From: Planktotalea sp.
Lineage (GTDB): Bacteria; Pseudomonadota; Alphaproteobacteria; Rhodobacterales; Rhodobacteraceae
Length of the DNA: 5,911 bases
Direction: 5' to 3'
Assembly: GCA_024645145.1 (NCBI GenBank)
Contig: JAHEGL010000331.1
Span: forward strand, 1 to 5,911
Positions 5,638 to 5,911 of this stretch are shown one piece after another. The stretch's first letter is position 1. The number at the start of each line of letters is the position of its first letter. The position numbers were made by a program, and so were the translations under genes. A model generated the notes under the pieces. It saw only the letters and a list, made by a program, of their open reading frames with translations, had not been told where the DNA came from and did not search any database.

Positions 5638-5713
5638 TGGCAGGGGCTGAGGGACTCGAACCCACGACCCTCGGTTTTGGAGACCGATGCTCTACCAACT
5701 GAGCTAAACCCCT
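5638..5713 (-). tRNA. trpT: tRNA-Trp (anticodon CCA)
   Basis: The minus strand folds as a complete cloverleaf of 73 bases plus an encoded CCA (76 in all). The acceptor AGGGGTT (5713-5707) pairs with AGCCCCT (5648-5642) with one G-U, and the discriminator is G (5641). The D arm is GCTCAGTTGGTAGAGC. The anticodon stem is TCGGT/ACCGA around loop CTCCAAA, with CCA at 5680-5678. The T arm is GTGGG-TTCGAGT-CCCTC, with a T-T mismatch in the second pair. The anticodon reads UGG only. tRNA-Trp upstream of secE-nusG is a widespread bacterial order, here preserved on the same strand but separated by the plus-strand genes. Confidence 0.97.
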
Positions 5714-5726
5714 AAAGCTAGCGCTC

Positions 5727-5754
5727 GTTTAAGGCGGGGCTGTCGCCTTTGCAA
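5727..5754 (-). promoter_or_regulatory. Candidate promoter for tRNA-Trp
   Basis: TTGCAA (5754-5749) and TTAAAC (5732-5727) are 16 bases apart on the minus strand, placing a start about six bases before the tRNA 5' end. Matches to consensus are only moderate. The same bases include an AAGGCG/CGCCTT inverted repeat (5731-5736 and 5744-5749), which could instead be a remnant terminator stem for the acetyltransferase gene, although no T run follows it. Confidence 0.3.
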
Positions 5755-5794
5755 GGGGCAATCTTCATCATAACGCTTGCTATGCGCCGGCGCG

Positions 5795-5911
5795 TTACAA
5801 AGCGGCAATATCTCCACCAGCAATTGCGGATTCATAGGCCAGAATTTTATCAATCGGCCAATCCCACCATGCAATTGCTTTCAGCCGCTCGATATCGCGT
5901 GGCGCAAAGCG
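5795..5911 (-). CDS. CatB/Vat-like hexapeptide acetyltransferase, C-terminal 38 residues (partial)
   Basis: From the window edge the minus strand stays open for 38 codons and ends in TAA (5795-5797). It contains RFAPRDIERLKAIAWWDWPI followed by DKILAYESAIAGGDIAAL. The pattern RF-x-x-x-x-IERL-x-x-x-x-WWDWP-x-x-KI is the C-terminal tail of xenobiotic acetyltransferases of the CatB/Vat type, left-handed beta-helix enzymes that acetylate small hydroxyl substrates with acetyl-CoA. The substrate cannot be inferred, because chromosomal members have varied roles. The catalytic hexapeptide repeats and His lie outside the window. It is on the same strand as tRNA-Trp, 81 bases upstream of it. Confidence 0.75.
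   Translation of the reverse strand, partial: RFAPRDIERLKAIAWWDWPIDKILAYESAIAGGDIAAL

Noticed and set aside
5638..5713. tRNA-Trp as a damaged tRNA because of the T-T pair in the T stem
   Set aside because: All other stems, the CCA anticodon and the encoded CCA end are intact, and I recall the same mismatch in related tRNA-Trp genes.
1..5911. CRISPR array, insertion sequence, integron or toxin-antitoxin pair
   Set aside because: No regularly spaced repeats, transposase or integrase motifs, terminal inverted repeats with target duplications, or toxin-like small gene pairs were found.

Overview
The window holds a ribosomal and transcription-factor locus from an alphaproteobacterium, most likely a member of the Rhodobacterales (roseobacter group). 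The evidence is the order tRNA-Trp, secE, nusG, rplK, rplA, rplJ on one strand, a 66-residue SecE, L1, L11 and NusG sequences of alphaproteobacterial type, an OmpA-family gene next to nusG, and a TFIIB-like zinc-ribbon membrane protein of a kind I know from alphaproteobacteria. Base composition is moderate, not the very high GC of many Rhodobacter relatives. I cannot name a genus.

Layout, reading the minus strand from the right edge: (1) the last 38 codons of a CatB/Vat-like hexapeptide acetyltransferase; (2) tRNA-Trp(CCA) with an encoded CCA end; (3) a plus-strand insertion of overlapping genes (a two-helix membrane protein, then a zinc-ribbon protein split in two by a one-base frame change); (4) secE, with an intrinsic terminator overlapping its stop codon; (5) nusG, with its own upstream region and two tandem terminator-like hairpins after it; (6) a tandem-domain OmpA-family gene interrupted by two in-frame stop codons (TAG, then TAA) without any frame change, followed by a terminator hairpin; (7) rplK-rplA, translationally coupled through TAATG and preceded by a leader rich in inverted repeats; (8) a structured intergenic region resembling the L10(L12)4-binding leader, ending in the first two codons of rplJ at the window edge.

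The core genes work together in gene expression. SecE is a subunit of the SecYEG translocon. NusG couples RNA polymerase to ribosomes or Rho. L11 and L1 form the factor-binding stalk base and the E-site stalk, and L10 carries L7/L12. tRNA-Trp supplies the single Trp codon. These genes look intact, while both accessory genes (ompA-like and zinc ribbon) carry lesions in otherwise well-kept reading frames. That means recent decay, recoding, or sequence errors. I did not find a convincing new defence or mobile system. The most interesting material is the double in-frame stops in the OmpA gene, the frameshifted zinc-ribbon gene, and three structured mRNA leaders (before rplK, rplJ and the OmpA gene).
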